NCBI GenBank assembly: GCA_938048185.1
Contig: CALIVT010000034.1
Location: 1 to 64,000, forward strand
DNA length: 64,000 nucleotides
Direction of reading: 5' to 3'
Source of the DNA: an uncultured Arenicella sp.
GTDB lineage: Bacteria; Pseudomonadota; Gammaproteobacteria; Arenicellales; Arenicellaceae
Shown: positions 19,319 through 29,552 of the stretch, piece by piece
Numbering within the stretch: position 1 is the first letter of the stretch
Layout: each line of letters opens with the position of its first letter
Program-made: the position numbers and the translations under genes
Notes under the pieces: model-generated
Told to the model about the DNA's origin: nothing
Seen by the model: the letters and a program-made list of their open reading frames with translations, nothing else
The model's database searches: none

Positions 19319-22114
19319 ATGAGCAGCACTCTAGACAACCAATATCAGCCTTCGAAAATAGAACAAGCTATCTATCAGCGCTGGGAAAGTAATAACGCCT
19401 TTGCCGCACGCGAATCGGAAACAGCGTATTGCATCGCGATTCCGCCACCCAATGTCACCGGCAGCTTACACATGGGCCACGCGTTCCAAGACACCATCAT
19501 GGATTTGCTAACGCGCTACCACCGGATGAAAGGCGACCAAACATTATGGCAAGTCGGCACTGATCACGCTGGTATCGCGACGCAAATGGTGGTTGAGCGG
19601 CGTCTCGCAAGAGATAACATTAGCCGCCATGATTTAGGGCGTGAGAAATTTATTGAGAAAATCTGGGAATGGAAAGCTGAGTCCGGTGGCACAATCACAC
19701 GCCAACTTCGACGCATGGGCGCAGCCATCGATTGGAGCCGAGAGCGTTTTACCATGGACGACGGTTTATCCAGCGCCGTACAAGATGTGTTTATTCAACT
19801 CTATGATGAAGGCCTTATTTATCGTGGAAAGCGCTTGGTCAATTGGGACCCGGTTTTACACACAGCGGTATCTGACTTAGAAGTTGAGTCCACCGAAGAA
19901 AACGGGTTTCTCTGGCACCTTAGATACCCAATCAGTGATTCGACGGACGAATACTTAGTGGTCGCCACCACTCGCCCGGAAACGATGTTGGGCGACAGCG
20001 CCGTCGCCGTGCACCCGGATGACGAACGTTACGCAAAGCTGGTGGGCAAAACCATTGACCTGCCACTCACAGACCGGAAAATTCCAATTATCGCGGATGA
20101 TTACGTCGACCCTGAGTTTGGTTCTGGCTGTGTGAAAATTACGCCTGCGCATGACTTCAACGATTACGACGTAGGTAAACGTCACGACCTAGATAAAATC
20201 AATATCCTCGACATCAATGCAGCGATCAATCTCGAAGGCTCGCCGTATCATGGTCTAGACCGTTTCGAGGCACGAAAAAACATCGTCGCTGATTTCGAAT
20301 CCGCCGGCCTGCTAGAAAAAATTGATGACCATAAATTGATGGTACCTCGCGGCGATCGAACCGGCGCGGTGATCGAGCCTTACCTGACCGATCAATGGTA
20401 TGTAAAAGTAGAACCACTAGCCAAAGAGGCGATCAAAGCAGTTGAAGATGGTGATATTAAGTTTGTGCCTGAAAACTGGAGTAACACGTACTTTGAATGG
20501 ATGCGCAATATTGAAGACTGGTGTATTTCACGACAGATATGGTGGGGCCATCGTATACCGGCATGGTATGACCAAGACGGCAATATTTTTGTGGCAAGCT
20601 CACTCGAAGAAGCGCAAGCCAAAGCCGGTAGTGACGCGCAGCTAAGACAAGACAATGATGTGCTCGACACTTGGTTTTCATCCGCTCTTTGGCCTTTCTC
20701 AACCCTTGGCTGGCCCGAAAAAACGCCCGAATTAGCCAAATATTATCCGACTAATGTATTGGTCACGGGCTTCGATATCATCTTCTTTTGGGTCGCGCGC
20801 ATGATTATGTTTGGCCTAAAGTTTACTGGCCAAGTACCGTTTAAAGAAGTGTACATTCACGGTTTGGTGCGTGATCAAGAAGGTCAAAAAATGTCGAAAA
20901 CCAAAGGCAATGTACTGGACCCAATAGATCTGATAGATGGCATCTCACTCGAAGACCTACTAGAAAAACGTACTACTGGTCTGATGCAACCAAAGATGGC
21001 GGCTAAAATCGAGAAGTCCACGCGCAAACAGTTTCCTGACGGCATTGACTCCTACGGCACCGATGCTTTGCGTTTCACGTTTGCTAGCCAAGCAACCTTA
21101 GGCCGCGACATTCGGTTTGATCTAGCGCGCGTTGAAGGTTATCGCAATTTTTGCAATAAGCTATGGAATGCATCACGCTACGTACTAATGAATACGCAAG
21201 CGCATGATTGCGGTCAAGCAAGCGGTGACGTCAGCCTTAGCTTAGCGGATAAATGGATTATTTCACGCCTGCAACAAGTTGAAACTGACGTGACTGAACA
21301 AATTGAAAGCTATCGCTTCGATCAAATGGCGCAAACGTTATACAGCTTTGTGTGGGACGAGTATTGCAGTTGGTATGTGGAACTCACCAAAGTCGTTCTC
21401 AACGATGACACGGCCAGTGACGCTCAGTTGCGCGGTACTCGCCGCACCTTAGTGCGCGTGCTCGAAACAACGCTGCGCCTGCTGCACCCAAGCATGCCGT
21501 TTATTAGCGAAGAGCTTTGGCAACAAGTCAAACCCTTAGCAGCAGTCAGCGGTGACACGGTAATGAATTGCCAATTCCCAATTGCCGACCCAAGCAAGAT
21601 AGACCAAGCGGCAATTGATGAAATGCGCTGGGTGCAAGCGGTAATCACTGGCGTACGCAATATTCGCGGCGAGATGAACATCAGCCCAAGCAAGCAGCTG
21701 CCAATCTTGCTGCAAGGCGTGGATACTCAGACCCAAGCTTATATAGACAACAATCAGGCTTACTTAATTAAGTTTGGTCGCTTTGAATCCATTGCTGTCG
21801 TACAAGCCGGTGATGAAGTTCCCGAGTCCGCAACGGCCTTGGTCGGAGAGCTGCGTGTGTTAATTCCATTGGGCGCATTCATCGATGCCTCAGCCGAAAT
21901 TCAACGCCTAACGAAAGAGTTAGAAAAAGTTGAAAAAGACATAGCGGGGGTCGCTGGCCGACTGAGCAATCAAGCCTTTGTCGACAAAGCCCCGGAAGCA
22001 GTCCTAAATAAAGCCAAGCAACAACTCGCCGATGCTGAAACAGCCAAGCACGTGTTGTTAGAGCAAGTAGAGCGCATGCAACAATTTTTGAATGCCGATG
22101 CGTCAAGTAAATAA
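19319..22114 (+). CDS. valS: Valyl-tRNA synthetase
   Basis: Class I aminoacyl-tRNA synthetase charging tRNA-Val, with editing of misactivated threonine. The HIGH motif appears in [15 protein letters not shown] and the KMSKS loop in [14 protein letters not shown]. The editing domain (about residues 190-340) includes [18 protein letters not shown]. The C-terminal coiled-coil arm (about 865-931, [17 protein letters not shown]) is present. I use the ATG at 19319 (931 residues), which gives the usual start; a TTG four codons upstream is also open. yheS follows eight bases later. Confidence 0.97.
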   Translation: MSSTLDNQYQPSKIEQAIYQRWESNNAFAARESETAYCIAIPPPNVTGSLHMGHAFQDTIMDLLTRYHRMKGDQTLWQVGTDHAGIATQMVVERRLARDNISRHDLGREKFIEKIWEWKAESGGTITRQLRRMGAAIDWSRERFTMDDGLSSAVQDVFIQLYDEGLIYRGKRLVNWDPVLHTAVSDLEVESTEENGFLWHLRYPISDSTDEYLVVATTRPETMLGDSAVAVHPDDERYAKLVGKTIDLPLTDRKIPIIADDYVDPEFGSGCVKITPAHDFNDYDVGKRHDLDKINILDINAAINLEGSPYHGLDRFEARKNIVADFESAGLLEKIDDHKLMVPRGDRTGAVIEPYLTDQWYVKVEPLAKEAIKAVEDGDIKFVPENWSNTYFEWMRNIEDWCISRQIWWGHRIPAWYDQDGNIFVASSLEEAQAKAGSDAQLRQDNDVLDTWFSSALWPFSTLGWPEKTPELAKYYPTNVLVTGFDIIFFWVARMIMFGLKFTGQVPFKEVYIHGLVRDQEGQKMSKTKGNVLDPIDLIDGISLEDLLEKRTTGLMQPKMAAKIEKSTRKQFPDGIDSYGTDALRFTFASQATLGRDIRFDLARVEGYRNFCNKLWNASRYVLMNTQAHDCGQASGDVSLSLADKWIISRLQQVETDVTEQIESYRFDQMAQTLYSFVWDEYCSWYVELTKVVLNDDTASDAQLRGTRRTLVRVLETTLRLLHPSMPFISEELWQQVKPLAAVSGDTVMNCQFPIADPSKIDQAAIDEMRWVQAVITGVRNIRGEMNISPSKQLPILLQGVDTQTQAYIDNNQAYLIKFGRFESIAVVQAGDEVPESATALVGELRVLIPLGAFIDASAEIQRLTKELEKVEKDIAGVAGRLSNQAFVDKAPEAVLNKAKQQLADAETAKHVLLEQVERMQQFLNADASSK

Positions 22115-22121
22115 CTGAACG

Positions 22122-24053
22122 ATGATTCAATTTGAAGGCCTGTCTATTCGCCGCGGCGAAAATCTTTTGTTCGATGGCGTCACTTGCCAGATACACCCTG
22201 GGCAAAAGGTAGGTCTAACAGGCGCTAACGGCTGTGGGAAATCCAGCTTATTCGCGGTGCTGCGTAATGAGTTAGTAATCGACTCCGGCGATGTAAAGGT
22301 TCCGCGCGATTGGGTAATGGCACACGTCGCCCAAGAAGCACCAGCCAACGAGCGCCCAGCTATCGAACACGTGTTGGATGGTGATACCGAATGGCGCGAG
22401 CTTGACGAAAAAATCAAAGACCCGGACCACCCACGCTTTCTAAAATACCAATCTCGTTATGAAGAAATTGACGGTTACTCGGCACGCAGCCGCGCGGCTC
22501 AGCTGCTTGATGGCTTAGGTTTTAATAGTAGCGATATTGAAAAACCCGCAAGAGAGTTCTCAGGGGGGTGGCGGGTACGGCTAAATGTAGCCAAAGCTCT
22601 CATGTGTCGATCGGACTTACTACTACTAGACGAACCAACCAATCACCTCGATCTAGATGCGGTGCTGTGGCTGGAGCGCTGGTTAAAACACTACACCGGC
22701 ACCCTGGTTCTAATCGCGCATGATCGAGATTTTCTCGACCAACTGACTACACACACCTTGCACATCGAGCATCAAAAAGCGCAGCTGTATAAAGGCAACT
22801 ATTCCGCGTTTGAGCGTATTCGCGCTGAACAATTATCAAACCTAAAGTCGCAATTTGATAAACAACAACGCGAGATAGCGCACATGCAAGATTTTGTGCG
22901 CCGCTTTCGCGCGAAAGCCACAAAAGCGACACAAGCACAAAGCCGCTTGAAAGCCTTAGAAAAAATGGAAGTGATTGCGCCCGCGCACGTCGATTCGCCT
23001 TTTAGTTTTAGTATTCCTGCGCCTGAGAAGAACCCAAGCCCGCTATTAAGCTTGCATAACGCCAGCGTTGGTTACGGTGATACAAACATAGTCGAAGACA
23101 TCGAGTTTGCGATGACGCCGGGTGACCGAGTTGGTTTGATAGGCCCCAATGGCGCGGGCAAGTCGACTATTATCAAAATGTTGGCGGGTGAGTTAAAACC
23201 TAATGGTGGCAACTTTCATTCGTCTAAAGAAATGAATATCGGCTATTTCGCCCAACACCAAATCGAACAATTGCAAATGGAGCACTCGCCCATGGAGCAT
23301 ATTCAATTACTGGACCGCGAGTGCAATAATGGCCTAGCCACCGAAAACCAACTGCGTCGTTACATTGGCAGCTTTGGATTCAGTGGCAATAAAGCCACGA
23401 GCAAAGTGGCGCCTTTCTCTGGCGGTGAAAAGTCTCGCTTGGCCTTAGCACTCATTTGTTACCAACGCCCTAACCTATTGCTACTCGACGAGCCGACCAA
23501 CCATTTGGATTTGGAAATGCGTCAGGCGTTGGCCGTCGCCTTGCAAGAATACGCTGGCGCGGTAGTGCTGGTATCGCATGATCGCCACCTACTCAAAGTA
23601 AACTCAGACAAACTCATGCTCGTCGCTAATGGCCGCGCAACAGAGTTCAAAGGCAGTGTCGACGACTACCCTAAGTGGCTCGCAGAACACAAGCGCGGCA
23701 CGGTGGCGACCGAGTTTGGCGAACAAGCCGACGCCAAAGCAAACCTGAACAGCGCGAGCGCTAAAAAGGAACAAAAACGCGTCGACGCCGAACGACGCAA
23801 ACAATTACAGCCACTGACTAGCAAAATTAAGCGTGCAGAACGCGTAATGGAAAAACTCGAAGCAGAAAAAGAAACAATTGAGTCGCAACTCGCTAACCCT
23901 GAGCTCTATAGCGATGATAATAAAGAAAAGTTAAAGCAAGTTTTAGCCGACCAAGCGTACGTTCAAAAGGAATTAGATCAAGCTGAAGCCGATTGGTTAT
24001 CCGCGACCGAACTGCACGAAGACTTATCAAATAGTCTAAAGGCCAGCGCCTAA
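22122..24053 (+). CDS. yheS: ABC-F family ATPase, YheS-like
   Basis: Ribosome-associated ABC-F protein of 643 residues, the usual YheS length. It has two ABC cassettes without membrane domains: Walker A GANGCGKSS and GPNGAGKST, signatures FSGGWR and FSGGEKSR, and two copies of LLLLDEPTNHLDL. The inter-domain linker (about 235-290) is charged and helical. The C-terminal coiled coil (about 540-640) follows the KKEQKRVDAERRKQLQPL segment. Its stop codon overlaps the next ATG by one base (TAATG). Translation-factor function is known for the family. Confidence 0.93.
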   Translation: MIQFEGLSIRRGENLLFDGVTCQIHPGQKVGLTGANGCGKSSLFAVLRNELVIDSGDVKVPRDWVMAHVAQEAPANERPAIEHVLDGDTEWRELDEKIKDPDHPRFLKYQSRYEEIDGYSARSRAAQLLDGLGFNSSDIEKPAREFSGGWRVRLNVAKALMCRSDLLLLDEPTNHLDLDAVLWLERWLKHYTGTLVLIAHDRDFLDQLTTHTLHIEHQKAQLYKGNYSAFERIRAEQLSNLKSQFDKQQREIAHMQDFVRRFRAKATKATQAQSRLKALEKMEVIAPAHVDSPFSFSIPAPEKNPSPLLSLHNASVGYGDTNIVEDIEFAMTPGDRVGLIGPNGAGKSTIIKMLAGELKPNGGNFHSSKEMNIGYFAQHQIEQLQMEHSPMEHIQLLDRECNNGLATENQLRRYIGSFGFSGNKATSKVAPFSGGEKSRLALALICYQRPNLLLLDEPTNHLDLEMRQALAVALQEYAGAVVLVSHDRHLLKVNSDKLMLVANGRATEFKGSVDDYPKWLAEHKRGTVATEFGEQADAKANLNSASAKKEQKRVDAERRKQLQPLTSKIKRAERVMEKLEAEKETIESQLANPELYSDDNKEKLKQVLADQAYVQKELDQAEADWLSATELHEDLSNSLKASA

Positions 24054-24910
24054 TGTCAGCTGCGCAACCACCTTTCAAGCAAAAGCCAAACGTCGTTATT
24101 ATCGGCGAGGGAAAAGTTGGCCGCGCCTTAACGCAGTTGCTGGAACTCAACCGTAATCCGGTCGAGCTTGTGGGTCGCTCATTGTCCGATCAAGATGCGG
24201 CGGTCAAATGCGCGGACATCGTTTTACTGTGCGTCAACGACGGCGCGATTCAAGCCGTGTGCCAACAAATTGCACCGTCATTAAAGAGTGAAAGCATAGT
24301 AAGTCATTGCTCGGCCGCGCTGGATAGCGAGATTTTAGCCGCCGCGAAAGACGCAAATTGCCACGTGGCGTCTACTCATCCATTGAACACATTTCCGAGT
24401 ATTGAGGCGGCCTTAAAAACCTTCTCAAGCACCGCGCACCAAAGCTATCTTTACGCCGAGGGGGACGCGCAAGCACTGCCACCGTTACTCTCCCTGTTTG
24501 AGACTCTTGGGTTTAATACCAACACCATCACCCGCGAAGCCAAACCTCTGTATCATGTTGCCTGCGTGTTCGCGTGTAATTACCTTAGTTCCTTAATGGA
24601 GTTAAGTATGCGCTCAGCCGAGGCGGCGGGCCTAGCTCGTGATTTGTTCTGGGATTCGATTCAACCAATCATCTACGCGACCTTGAGAAATATAGATGAA
24701 AATGGCGCGGCAAAATCATTGAGTGGCCCAATTGCTCGTGGCGATACCGGCACTATTCGCTCACACCTTAAAGCCCTTAACTCCGCCCCCGACGCCATTA
24801 AAGTCAGTTATTCGGATCTCGGAATTCACGCTCTAACGCTGGCAATTGAGAGTGGTGAGTTGGATACCCAAAAAGCGGCCACTATTAAGGAGTTGCTGCG
24901 TGGCACCTAA
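24053..24910 (+). CDS. Rossmann-like and DUF2520 domain protein
   Basis: 285 residues. The N-terminal NAD(P)-binding Rossmann domain has VVIIGEGKVGRALTQLL (GxGxxG). The C-terminal helical DUF2520 domain contains YHVACVFACNYLSSL and LSGPIARGDTGTI, with architecture like ketopantoate reductase-type dehydrogenases. Substrate unknown. It is translationally coupled to yheS. The stop codon lies inside the first copy of a 22-base tandem triplication, so the C-terminus has been altered by duplication. Confidence 0.85.
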   Translation: MSAAQPPFKQKPNVVIIGEGKVGRALTQLLELNRNPVELVGRSLSDQDAAVKCADIVLLCVNDGAIQAVCQQIAPSLKSESIVSHCSAALDSEILAAAKDANCHVASTHPLNTFPSIEAALKTFSSTAHQSYLYAEGDAQALPPLLSLFETLGFNTNTITREAKPLYHVACVFACNYLSSLMELSMRSAEAAGLARDLFWDSIQPIIYATLRNIDENGAAKSLSGPIARGDTGTIRSHLKALNSAPDAIKVSYSDLGIHALTLAIESGELDTQKAATIKELLRGT

Positions 24911-24952
24911 GGAGTTGCTGCGTGGCACCTAAGGAGTTACTGCGTGGCGCCT
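24887..24952 (+). repeat. 22-bp tandem repeat, three copies, at the 3' end of the DUF2520 gene
   Basis: Copies at 24887-24908, 24909-24930 and 24931-24952; the first two are identical and the third differs at two positions. Each contains ggagttgctgcgtggc. The unit is not a multiple of three, and the junction of copies one and two creates the present TAA stop. Confidence 0.95.
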
Positions 24953-25051
24953 GATCACGGCTAAGGTACGCATCATTGCAGTGCACGATGGCTCAGCCGA
25001 TGTCGACAACACCGGCTTATTATGAATAAAGAGGATGGCAAAACTTAGTAT

Positions 25052-25507
25052 TTACGACTTGATGGTACTGAGCAAACCGTTTTCTTTAAGATCAACCAAA
25101 ATTCTCTCGCCTAACAGGAGTAGATCTTCAGTCAGATCAGACCCAAGAGTGTCCGACTCATAGGCTTGAATCAACCTTGTGTACTTATCCATAAACCGTT
25201 GAACTCGTTCACGCTCGTCCTCGTAAAGTACAAATGCTTCCAATAACTGACCCTCGAGCTGCTGGCTATAAAACCTGAGCGCGCGCGCGTCTTTTAATGG
25301 CTGGCCCATGGCATCTATCGTTTGGATAGACGTGCTGGCGACCGCCGGCAAACTAAGCTTAATTGTTTCAGACACTCGCACTCTCAAGGCAACCGCCTTG
25401 GCTTTATTAATCGAGTACGCCCTAAACTTAGGGATTAATGTAATTATTACCCCAAAGCACACAGCAATTGCGACTAGTTCCACCCAAAAATTAAGAGATA
25501 AATTCAT
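25052..25507 (-). CDS. Small membrane-anchored protein of unknown function
   Basis: 151 residues, not recognised. A single N-terminal hydrophobic helix (about 8-27, VELVAIAVCFGVIITLI) is followed by a mostly helical soluble part with SQQLEGQLLEAFVLYEDERERVQRF. Codon use and a full-length frame look genuine, but the Shine-Dalgarno sequence is weak. It is divergent from the GST-like gene. Confidence 0.6.
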   Translation of the reverse strand: MNLSLNFWVELVAIAVCFGVIITLIPKFRAYSINKAKAVALRVRVSETIKLSLPAVASTSIQTIDAMGQPLKDARALRFYSQQLEGQLLEAFVLYEDERERVQRFMDKYTRLIQAYESDTLGSDLTEDLLLLGERILVDLKENGLLSTIKS

Positions 25508-25642
25508 GCAATCACGCCAATGTGTTTGAGGTTTGTTGTTTGATATTTATGCTTAGAAGCAATTTTTATAAAGGCTATGTTGCAACAAGATTAGGGGGAT
25601 TATACAGTGAGTTGCCACTCCACATTGGTAATGCTCAGCCCT

Positions 25643-26362
25643 ATGATAAAACTCTATACTTTTGGCCCCGCCTTTGGCCTCATTGACCCAAGCCCTTTTG
25701 TCGCTAAGGTGCACTTATTTATGACGCTGAACAAGATAGCGTTTGAAACCGAGAGCGATGCTCGCTTATTGGCCAAAGCACCTAAGAAAAAATTTCCAGT
25801 TATAAATGACGACGGCAAGATAATCGCCGACTCAAGCTTTATCTTAAAGCACCTATCCGAGAAATATAAAATCGACATGGATGCATCACTCAACGATACT
25901 CAACGGGCAACGGCCTACCACATTGGCAAATCGCTAGAAGAGAACCTTTATTGGTGTTTAGTGCATTCGCGCTGGATGAACGACGACACCTGGCCGATCA
26001 TCAAGCAACAATTTTTCAATGACCTGCCATTTCCACTAAACAAAATCGTGCCAGCGGTCGTGCGCAACGGAACCCGTAAACGAATCAACGGCCATGGCAT
26101 GGGGGCACATACCGATGACGAAATAAACGCAATCGCTAACGAAAGCTTTGCATCTGTCTCAACCTTATTGGGCAATAAAGCCTACCTTTTTGGCGATACG
26201 ATAAGCACACTAGATTTAATTATTTTTGCCCAAATTGGCGCATTTACCTTATCGATCATTGACAATAAAGCTGCGCGCATTGCAAAAGAGTATGACAACC
26301 TTGTTGGACTCACACAACGAATCCAGCACGCGTATTATCCTAAGCTAAACACCAACAATTAA
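25643..26362 (+). CDS. Glutathione S-transferase-like protein (Metaxin/FaxC type)
   Basis: 239 residues from the ATG at 25643. An N-terminal thioredoxin-like fold begins IKLYTFGPAFGLIDPSPF and includes KKFPVINDDGKIIADSSFIL; a C-terminal all-helical domain follows with LFGDTISTLDLIIFAQIG. The pattern is that of the metaxin/failed-axon-connections branch of GSTs rather than classical detoxifying GSTs. A GTG at 25607 with AGGGGG upstream is an alternative start adding 12 residues. The substrate cannot be inferred. The peroxiredoxin gene follows by 17 bases, suggesting a small redox operon. Confidence 0.78.
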   Translation: MIKLYTFGPAFGLIDPSPFVAKVHLFMTLNKIAFETESDARLLAKAPKKKFPVINDDGKIIADSSFILKHLSEKYKIDMDASLNDTQRATAYHIGKSLEENLYWCLVHSRWMNDDTWPIIKQQFFNDLPFPLNKIVPAVVRNGTRKRINGHGMGAHTDDEINAIANESFASVSTLLGNKAYLFGDTISTLDLIIFAQIGAFTLSIIDNKAARIAKEYDNLVGLTQRIQHAYYPKLNTNN

Positions 26363-26379
26363 TCTATCAGGAGTAGTTC

Positions 26380-27039
26380 ATGTCTCTACGCATCAACGAT
26401 CAAGCACCCAACTTCAATGCTCAAACCACCCTTGGCGAAATTAATTTTCACGACTGGATTGGCGACTCATGGGCAGTATTGTTCTCTCATCCAAAAGATT
26501 TCACTCCTGTATGCACCACCGAGCTGGGGTACGTAGCGGGCTTAGAAGCGCAGTTCGCCCAACGCAACACTAAAGTAATTGGCCTGAGTATCGACCCGGT
26601 CGACAATCACGCGGAATGGGCCAAAGACATTGAAGAAACGCAGGGGCACCCAGTAAACTTTCCGATGATTGGTGACACTGACCTAAATGTGGCCAAACTC
26701 TACAGCATGTTCCCTGCCGACGAAACAGGTTCAGCCGAAGGTCGCACAGCGGTCACTAACGCCACCGTGCGCTCAGTATTTATTATCGGCCCAGACAAAA
26801 ATATCAAATTAATGATGACCTACCCGATGACCACCGGTCGTAACTTTAATGAAATTTTGCGCGTAATCGACTCAATGCAGCTTACTGCGCAACACAAAGT
26901 CGCGACGCCAGCAAACTGGGAAAATGGCGATGACGTTATCATCGTGCCAGCAGTCAGCAACGAAGAAGCAGCCAAGGTCTACCCCGATGGCTGGGAGACA
27001 GTGAAGCCTTATTTGAGAGTGGTTAAGCAACCTTCATAG
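26380..27039 (+). CDS. 1-Cys peroxiredoxin (Prx6 type)
   Basis: Thiol peroxidase of 219 residues with peroxidatic Cys45 in HPKDFTPVCTTELG. No other cysteine occurs in the chain, so it is a true 1-Cys enzyme needing an external reductant. The long C-terminal region (NWENGDDVIIVPAVS, then PDGWETVKPYLR) is diagnostic of the Prx6 branch. An AGGAGT site precedes the ATG. It lies just after the GST-like gene; GST partners reduce Prx6 in animals, so a functional pairing is tempting but inferred. Confidence 0.94.
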   Translation: MSLRINDQAPNFNAQTTLGEINFHDWIGDSWAVLFSHPKDFTPVCTTELGYVAGLEAQFAQRNTKVIGLSIDPVDNHAEWAKDIEETQGHPVNFPMIGDTDLNVAKLYSMFPADETGSAEGRTAVTNATVRSVFIIGPDKNIKLMMTYPMTTGRNFNEILRVIDSMQLTAQHKVATPANWENGDDVIIVPAVSNEEAAKVYPDGWETVKPYLRVVKQPS

Positions 27040-27053
27040 CTGTTGTTTGCATA

Positions 27054-27073
27054 GCCGCTATTTAAATAGCGGC
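27054..27073. repeat. 20-bp perfect palindrome after the peroxiredoxin gene
   Basis: gccgctatttaaatagcggc reads identically on both strands, 15 bases after the stop codon. It has no T run, so it is a weak terminator candidate or an mRNA-stabilising hairpin. Confidence 0.8.
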
Positions 27074-27280
27074 CGGAGTTTGCTACTAGCGTATTTGTCA
27101 AACACCGCTAGCGTAACAAGCTCGCTGGTATGGAAATCAAGTTTGGGAATAAGGGTGTCGAGGTGAGGCTCGGCACCACACTTCAAGAATGAAGTAATAA
27201 AAGTAAGCTAGTCGTGACTTCGGCGGTCTCTTGGATAACTGACGCTGTATTCCAAAATTCGACCTGACAAAGGATTACCT

Positions 27281-27706
27281 ATGACTACTACTACTTTAAA
27301 AACATTTGCTCAAAAAACCTTCCGTCCCGCCGCTATTATATTGTTAGCAGCAACGATATCGGCTTGCGTGTCAACGCAAACTGTATCTAAAAATCAGACC
27401 AACGACTTAAGCTTAGATTGTGATTCTCTCGCCACCCGCCTTGGTGAGGTACAGGCTGCTAGAAACTACGCCAAGTCGAACCAAGGTCTTTCGGGTTCAA
27501 ATGTCGCGGCCGCACTGTTCTTTTGGCCTGCGTTGTTGGTCAACAATTCTAACACCTCGTCAATGATACGGTCGATGGACGAACGCGAAGCGGTACTGAG
27601 TGGGTACTATCAATCCAATCAATGCACCACCACTGTTCCAACGTTTGACAACAAAGAAATTAAAAAGAAAATCAAGGCTGGCGATACTCTGGAGTCATTT
27701 TCTTAA
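27281..27706 (+). CDS. Putative lipoprotein
   Basis: 141 residues. A basic N-region and hydrophobic stretch end in the lipobox TISAC with Cys29, so signal peptidase II processing is expected. After the Cys the protein has conserved-looking CDSLATRLGEVQAARNYAKS, then a small hydrophobic patch (AAALFFWPALLV) and CTTTVPTF. Similar small lipoproteins exist in other Gram-negatives, but I do not recognise a function. AAGGA precedes the ATG. It is followed by a strong bidirectional terminator. Confidence 0.78.
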   Translation: MTTTTLKTFAQKTFRPAAIILLAATISACVSTQTVSKNQTNDLSLDCDSLATRLGEVQAARNYAKSNQGLSGSNVAAALFFWPALLVNNSNTSSMIRSMDEREAVLSGYYQSNQCTTTVPTFDNKEIKKKIKAGDTLESFS

Positions 27707-27736
27707 GTGATTTTCGCCGCAAGTACTTTTGCTCAT

Positions 27737-27775
27737 CTCATAAAAAAACGCGATTAATTCGCGTTTTTTTATGAG
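27737..27775. terminator. Bidirectional terminator between the lipoprotein and fumarase genes
   Basis: Perfect 16-base stem (ctcataaaaaaacgcg) with a seven-base loop; A-run on the left, T-run on the right, so it works in both directions. It separates convergent genes. Confidence 0.92.
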
Positions 27776-27827
27776 TAAACATTGAAAGACGGTAAACATG
27801 AGAGACACAGTCGCTCAGCCACACGAA

Positions 27828-29354
27828 CTAAACTACCTCGATTTTAAATTTATCCGAGATCATGTTTTTCCACTTCGCGGGGCCGGTACTATGCACCGCC
27901 TCACCGTTGGTATCGACAGCGACGGTGACAGGCATATCTTTGACCTCAAATTCGTGAATCGCTTCCATTCCTAATTCTGGAAAAGCAACAACTTTAGCGT
28001 TTGTGATTGCCTTAGACACTAGGTAGGCAGCACCACCCACCGCCATTAAGTAAACCGCCTTGTGCTTGGCGATTGACGCGATCGTTGCCGGACCACGCTC
28101 AGCCTTACCAACCATGCCGATCAAGCCAGTTTGCTCTAGCATAAGGTCTGTGAATTTGTCCATGCGCGTCGCGGTAGTCGGGCCTGCAGGGCCAACAGCC
28201 TCGTCGCGTACGGCATCAACCGGGCCGACGTAATAGATAAAACGATTGGTGAAATCCACGCCCTCGGGCAAGCCTTCACCGCTGTCTAATAAGGATTGAA
28301 TTCGCTTATGCGCCGCATCCCGGCCGGTAAGCAACTTACCAGACAGCAGCACAGTTTCACCAGGTTGCCACTCCAACATTTCTTCTTTCGTAATGGTATC
28401 CAAATTTACTTTACGCGTGGTCGGGCCTACATCCCAACTAATTTCAGGCCAATCACTTAAACTTGGTGGCGTTTGTAATGCAGGCCCACTGCCACGCAAC
28501 ACAAAGTGCGCGTGACGAGTCGCAGCGCAATTCGGAATCATGGTCACGGGCTTCGACGCTGCGTGAGTAGGATAATCTTTAATTTTGACATCCAGCACGG
28601 TCGTTAGACCACCCAAGCCTTGTGCGCCAATGCCGAGCTGGTTCACCTTGTCAAAAATTTCTAAACGAAGCTCTTCAACTTTCGAATTCGGTCCACGCGC
28701 GATTAACTCATGAATATCCACCGGCTCCATTAACACCTGCTTGGCAAGCACGGCTGATTTCTCGGCTGTGCCACCAACACCGATGCCTAGCATGCCCGGC
28801 GGACACCAACCGGCCCCCATTGTGGGTACGGTTTTTAACACCCAGTCGACTAAGGAATCGCTCGGGTTCAACATCACCATTTTCGATTTATTTTCCGAGC
28901 CTCCGCCCTTCGCTGCCAGTTCAATATCGACGGTATCCCCTTCAACCACTTCATAGTGTATAACCGCAGGGGTGTTATCTTTAGTGTTAGTGCGCGCACC
29001 AAGAGGGTCCGACAAAATAGAGGCACGCAGTACATTGTCGGGGTTTTTATACGCTCGACGTACCCCTTCATTGATCATGTCGCTTACCGACATCTCGGCA
29101 TCCCACGTTACGTCCATGCCAATTTTTGCGAACACGGTAACAATACCCGTGTCCTGGCAGATCGGCCTGCGGCCCTCGGCGCACATTCGAGAGTTGATTA
29201 AAATCTGTGCCATCGCATCTTTAGCGGCTTGCGACTCTTCCTTTAAATAAGCCGCGTGCATCGCATCGACAAAGTCTTTGGGATGGTAATAAGAGATAAA
29301 TTGCAGCGCATCGGCGACGCTATCGATAAGGTCATCTTGCTTGATGGTGGTCAT
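27828..29354 (-). CDS. Fumarate hydratase class I (iron-sulphur)
   Basis: Interconverts fumarate and malate in the TCA cycle with a [4Fe-4S] cluster. 508 residues, a typical two-domain class I enzyme. Cluster cysteines lie in RPICQDTGIV, GAGWCPPGMLG and IPNCAATRH. The C-terminal beta domain has GKLLTGRDAAHKR and VGPAGPTTATRMD. Class I enzymes are oxygen sensitive; SOD and peroxiredoxin genes occur in the same window, but not as an operon. It is divergent from proS. Confidence 0.94.
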   Translation of the reverse strand: MTTIKQDDLIDSVADALQFISYYHPKDFVDAMHAAYLKEESQAAKDAMAQILINSRMCAEGRRPICQDTGIVTVFAKIGMDVTWDAEMSVSDMINEGVRRAYKNPDNVLRASILSDPLGARTNTKDNTPAVIHYEVVEGDTVDIELAAKGGGSENKSKMVMLNPSDSLVDWVLKTVPTMGAGWCPPGMLGIGVGGTAEKSAVLAKQVLMEPVDIHELIARGPNSKVEELRLEIFDKVNQLGIGAQGLGGLTTVLDVKIKDYPTHAASKPVTMIPNCAATRHAHFVLRGSGPALQTPPSLSDWPEISWDVGPTTRKVNLDTITKEEMLEWQPGETVLLSGKLLTGRDAAHKRIQSLLDSGEGLPEGVDFTNRFIYYVGPVDAVRDEAVGPAGPTTATRMDKFTDLMLEQTGLIGMVGKAERGPATIASIAKHKAVYLMAVGGAAYLVSKAITNAKVVAFPELGMEAIHEFEVKDMPVTVAVDTNGEAVHSTGPAKWKNMISDKFKIEVV

Positions 29355-29552
29355 AAATTTTTAGGCAATTGGGCGTCCAAATAGACCAATAGTTTAACAA
29401 AACAAAGAGGTTTTAGCCTAAGCCAAAATTTGTCAATTGAGAACTTGACGCATTCCTGCAATTATTGGCTTGAAACGCCTGATTTTACTCATTCTTTACG
29501 CTAAAATCGCTAGCCGTTTTATATTTAGCCCCGCAACCAATTAGATAAATAA

